The notes under the pieces: generated by a model | Database searches by the model: none | What the model was told of the DNA's origin: nothing | The model's input: the letters and a program-made list of their open reading frames with translations, nothing else | NCBI RefSeq assembly: GCF_009601505.1 | Contig: NZ_WITC01000127.1 | Span: forward strand, 1 to 64,000 | Source: Sinorhizobium terangae | GTDB lineage: Bacteria; Pseudomonadota; Alphaproteobacteria; Rhizobiales; Rhizobiaceae | DNA: 64,000 bases | Direction: 5' to 3' | Made by a program: the position numbers and the translations under genes | Shown here: positions 63,080 to 64,000 of the stretch, piece by piece | How positions within the stretch are numbered: the stretch's first letter is position 1 | Layout: each line of letters begins with the position of its first letter

Positions 63080-63170
63080 ACGGATGCCGGGAACCACTTT
63101 TCCTACCCCGCTTCTTGTTGACGCGGGCTAGACGCAAAACCGCTTCACACTTTTCCTACCCCGCTTTTGA
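63080..63170. repeat. Hairpin repeat with GACGGAAAACCG-type core (two units, one decayed)
   Basis: Unit at 63123-63164 has GCGGGCTAG and CTACCCCGC arms around ACGCAAAACCGCTTCACAC. A decayed unit (about 63080-63112) lies before it. They are close to the start of the gene at 63184. Confidence 0.65.
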
Positions 63171-63183
63171 AAGGACCCCGAAA

Positions 63184-63804
63184 ATGACGAGCAAAGCCCA
63201 CAAACTGCGTGCAAAGCGCAAGGCCCAGCTTGGACGCCCGCGCAAGGTCAATGCCGCGCGCTTTGCCTGCGGCAAGATCCGGCCGGAATGGTCAAGACAG
63301 GAGAGCGAAAAGGAGATGATCGCGGTGGCACTGGCGGCGCGCAAGCGCATGCACGGGCTGGACACAACGAGCGCCTTTGCCGGCTACACGCTCGGCCGCC
63401 TGTTCCTGGACGGGCGAATCACCGCCGAGCAGCGCGAGGCGGGCGATGACTATGCCGTGGCGATGGCGCGCTATTATCATCGGAACGGCATTGCCTACCC
63501 GAGCGTGCGGGCCCAGGCGCTCGATCGCGTCGCGGGACACCCGGGCGAGACGACCGAGGAGCGCGCGCGGATCGCGCTGAAGGCCGCCGATCGGATGATG
63601 CGGCTCGACAGCGTGCTTTCCGGATGCGCGGAAGGACGGCAGGTGAAAACCACTGTCTTCAACGTCTGCGTCATGGACTATGAGGGCCTGCGGCTGATGC
63701 CGGAGCCGCAACTCGCATGGTTGAAACGCGGCCTCAACGCGCTGCTCTTCGACAAGGGCTTGCGTGAATATGGAGAGGGCGGTGCTCTGTTTGAGCAATT
63801 ATAG
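63184..63804 (+). CDS. Protein of unknown function
   Basis: The 206-residue protein begins MTSKAHKLRAKRKAQLGRPR, a basic tail that may bind DNA or RNA. The middle is helical with a Tyr/Met-rich stretch (DDYAVAMARYYHRNGIAYPS). The ATG follows AAAGGA at eight bases. I do not recognise the family; similar proteins are found with phage-like regulatory genes in rhizobia, which fits its neighbours. Confidence 0.65.
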   Translation: MTSKAHKLRAKRKAQLGRPRKVNAARFACGKIRPEWSRQESEKEMIAVALAARKRMHGLDTTSAFAGYTLGRLFLDGRITAEQREAGDDYAVAMARYYHRNGIAYPSVRAQALDRVAGHPGETTEERARIALKAADRMMRLDSVLSGCAEGRQVKTTVFNVCVMDYEGLRLMPEPQLAWLKRGLNALLFDKGLREYGEGGALFEQL

Positions 63805-63854
63805 GAATATTTTCCTTGACACTGGCAGTTTCCAGTGTCTGGAGCAGCCTCCTG

Positions 63855-63953
63855 CCACAGCGCCGCGCGTCTAACCGGACGTGCAAAGGTCGCTGTAGCG
63901 CTTTGAATTGCTGCATGATTTAAATCGATTCCGATTTAAGGAATCATGCAGCA
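63855..63953 (+). repeat. RIME-like palindromic element, full copy
   Basis: CACAGCGCCGCGCGTCTAACCGG with CGCTGTAG, linker CGCTTTGAATTG, then CTGCATGATT/AATCATGCAG enclosing AAATCGATTCCGATTT. It follows the gene at 63184 and is the last element in the window. Confidence 0.88.
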
Positions 63954-64000
63954 ATGACGACATCCCACAGCCTCACGGCGCTGTTGGCGGGGGCGTGATG

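Noticed and set aside
60953-63804. Complete prophage
   Set aside because: Only a repressor, a DnaA-like protein and small unknown genes are present; no integrase, terminase, capsid or tail genes in this part of the window.
1-64000. CRISPR arrays, rRNA and tRNA genes
   Set aside because: Repeats here are dispersed palindromes, not regularly spaced direct repeats, and I found no recognisable rRNA or tRNA sequence.

Overview
The window looks like an accessory stretch of a Sinorhizobium/Ensifer-type (Rhizobiaceae) replicon. The basis is high GC, at least 14 full or partial copies of a rhizobial mosaic palindromic element (RIME-like), a DUF982 gene, two class III nucleotide cyclases, and an arsR-aqpS-arsC-arsH arsenic operon like the one described in Sinorhizobium. 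The replicon type and species cannot be fixed from sequence alone. I see no rRNA, tRNA or CRISPR array.

Layout. 0-2.9 kb: an IS91-family element with a tyrosine recombinase and a frameshifted HUH transposase. 2.9-7.3 kb: a large SAM-cyclase-ATPase-TPR regulator and a truncated winged-helix/ATPase regulator. 7.5-10.3 kb: a copper-handling operon (DUF2946, YcnI-like, CopC-CopD fusion). 10.4-20.9 kb: a Tat-exported amidohydrolase, a divergent LysR/NmrA pair, a candidate structured small RNA, a membrane cyclase, an L,D-transpeptidase, a flavodoxin-fold oxidoreductase and a large cadherin/Ig-like surface protein. 21-24.3 kb: a first ArsR-controlled locus (DUF6428, C45 hydrolase, ArsR, ArsK-like MFS). 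24.4-31.9 kb: small regulatory units (TetR/NIPSNAP with a clear operator, AraC, ArsR-SRPBCC-GST) and a MscS channel. 35.2-42.3 kb: a metal-resistance block on the minus strand with arsR, a low-molecular-weight arsenate reductase, aqpS, glutaredoxin-type arsC and arsH, plus chrB-chrA-MFS for chromate.

44.6-51.4 kb is the most unusual part. It holds a DUF5132 protein, a P2-like P-type ATPase whose N-terminus carries a GRxR motif, two small membrane-associated proteins with the same GRxR-containing N-terminal module (an HMA-like fold without CxxC), and a DUF445 membrane protein. I propose these as one uncharacterised membrane/metal system; it only loosely recalls ferrosome loci.

52-58.3 kb: an acyltransferase, then a stretch rich in decaying genes (OsmC remnant, frameshifted LysR, broken alpha/beta hydrolase), an isochorismatase-like hydrolase and an intact class C beta-lactamase. 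58.6-63.9 kb: GreA-like factor, PPOX-like protein, and a small phage-like regulatory island with an S24 repressor, operator-like repeats at both ends of its gene, two small genes of unknown function, a DnaA-domain-IV-like protein and an unknown protein. The intergenic regions there contain hairpin repeats whose arms covary around a constant core. Repeats are otherwise dense throughout, including a 111-bp MITE-like insertion nested in a RIME copy.
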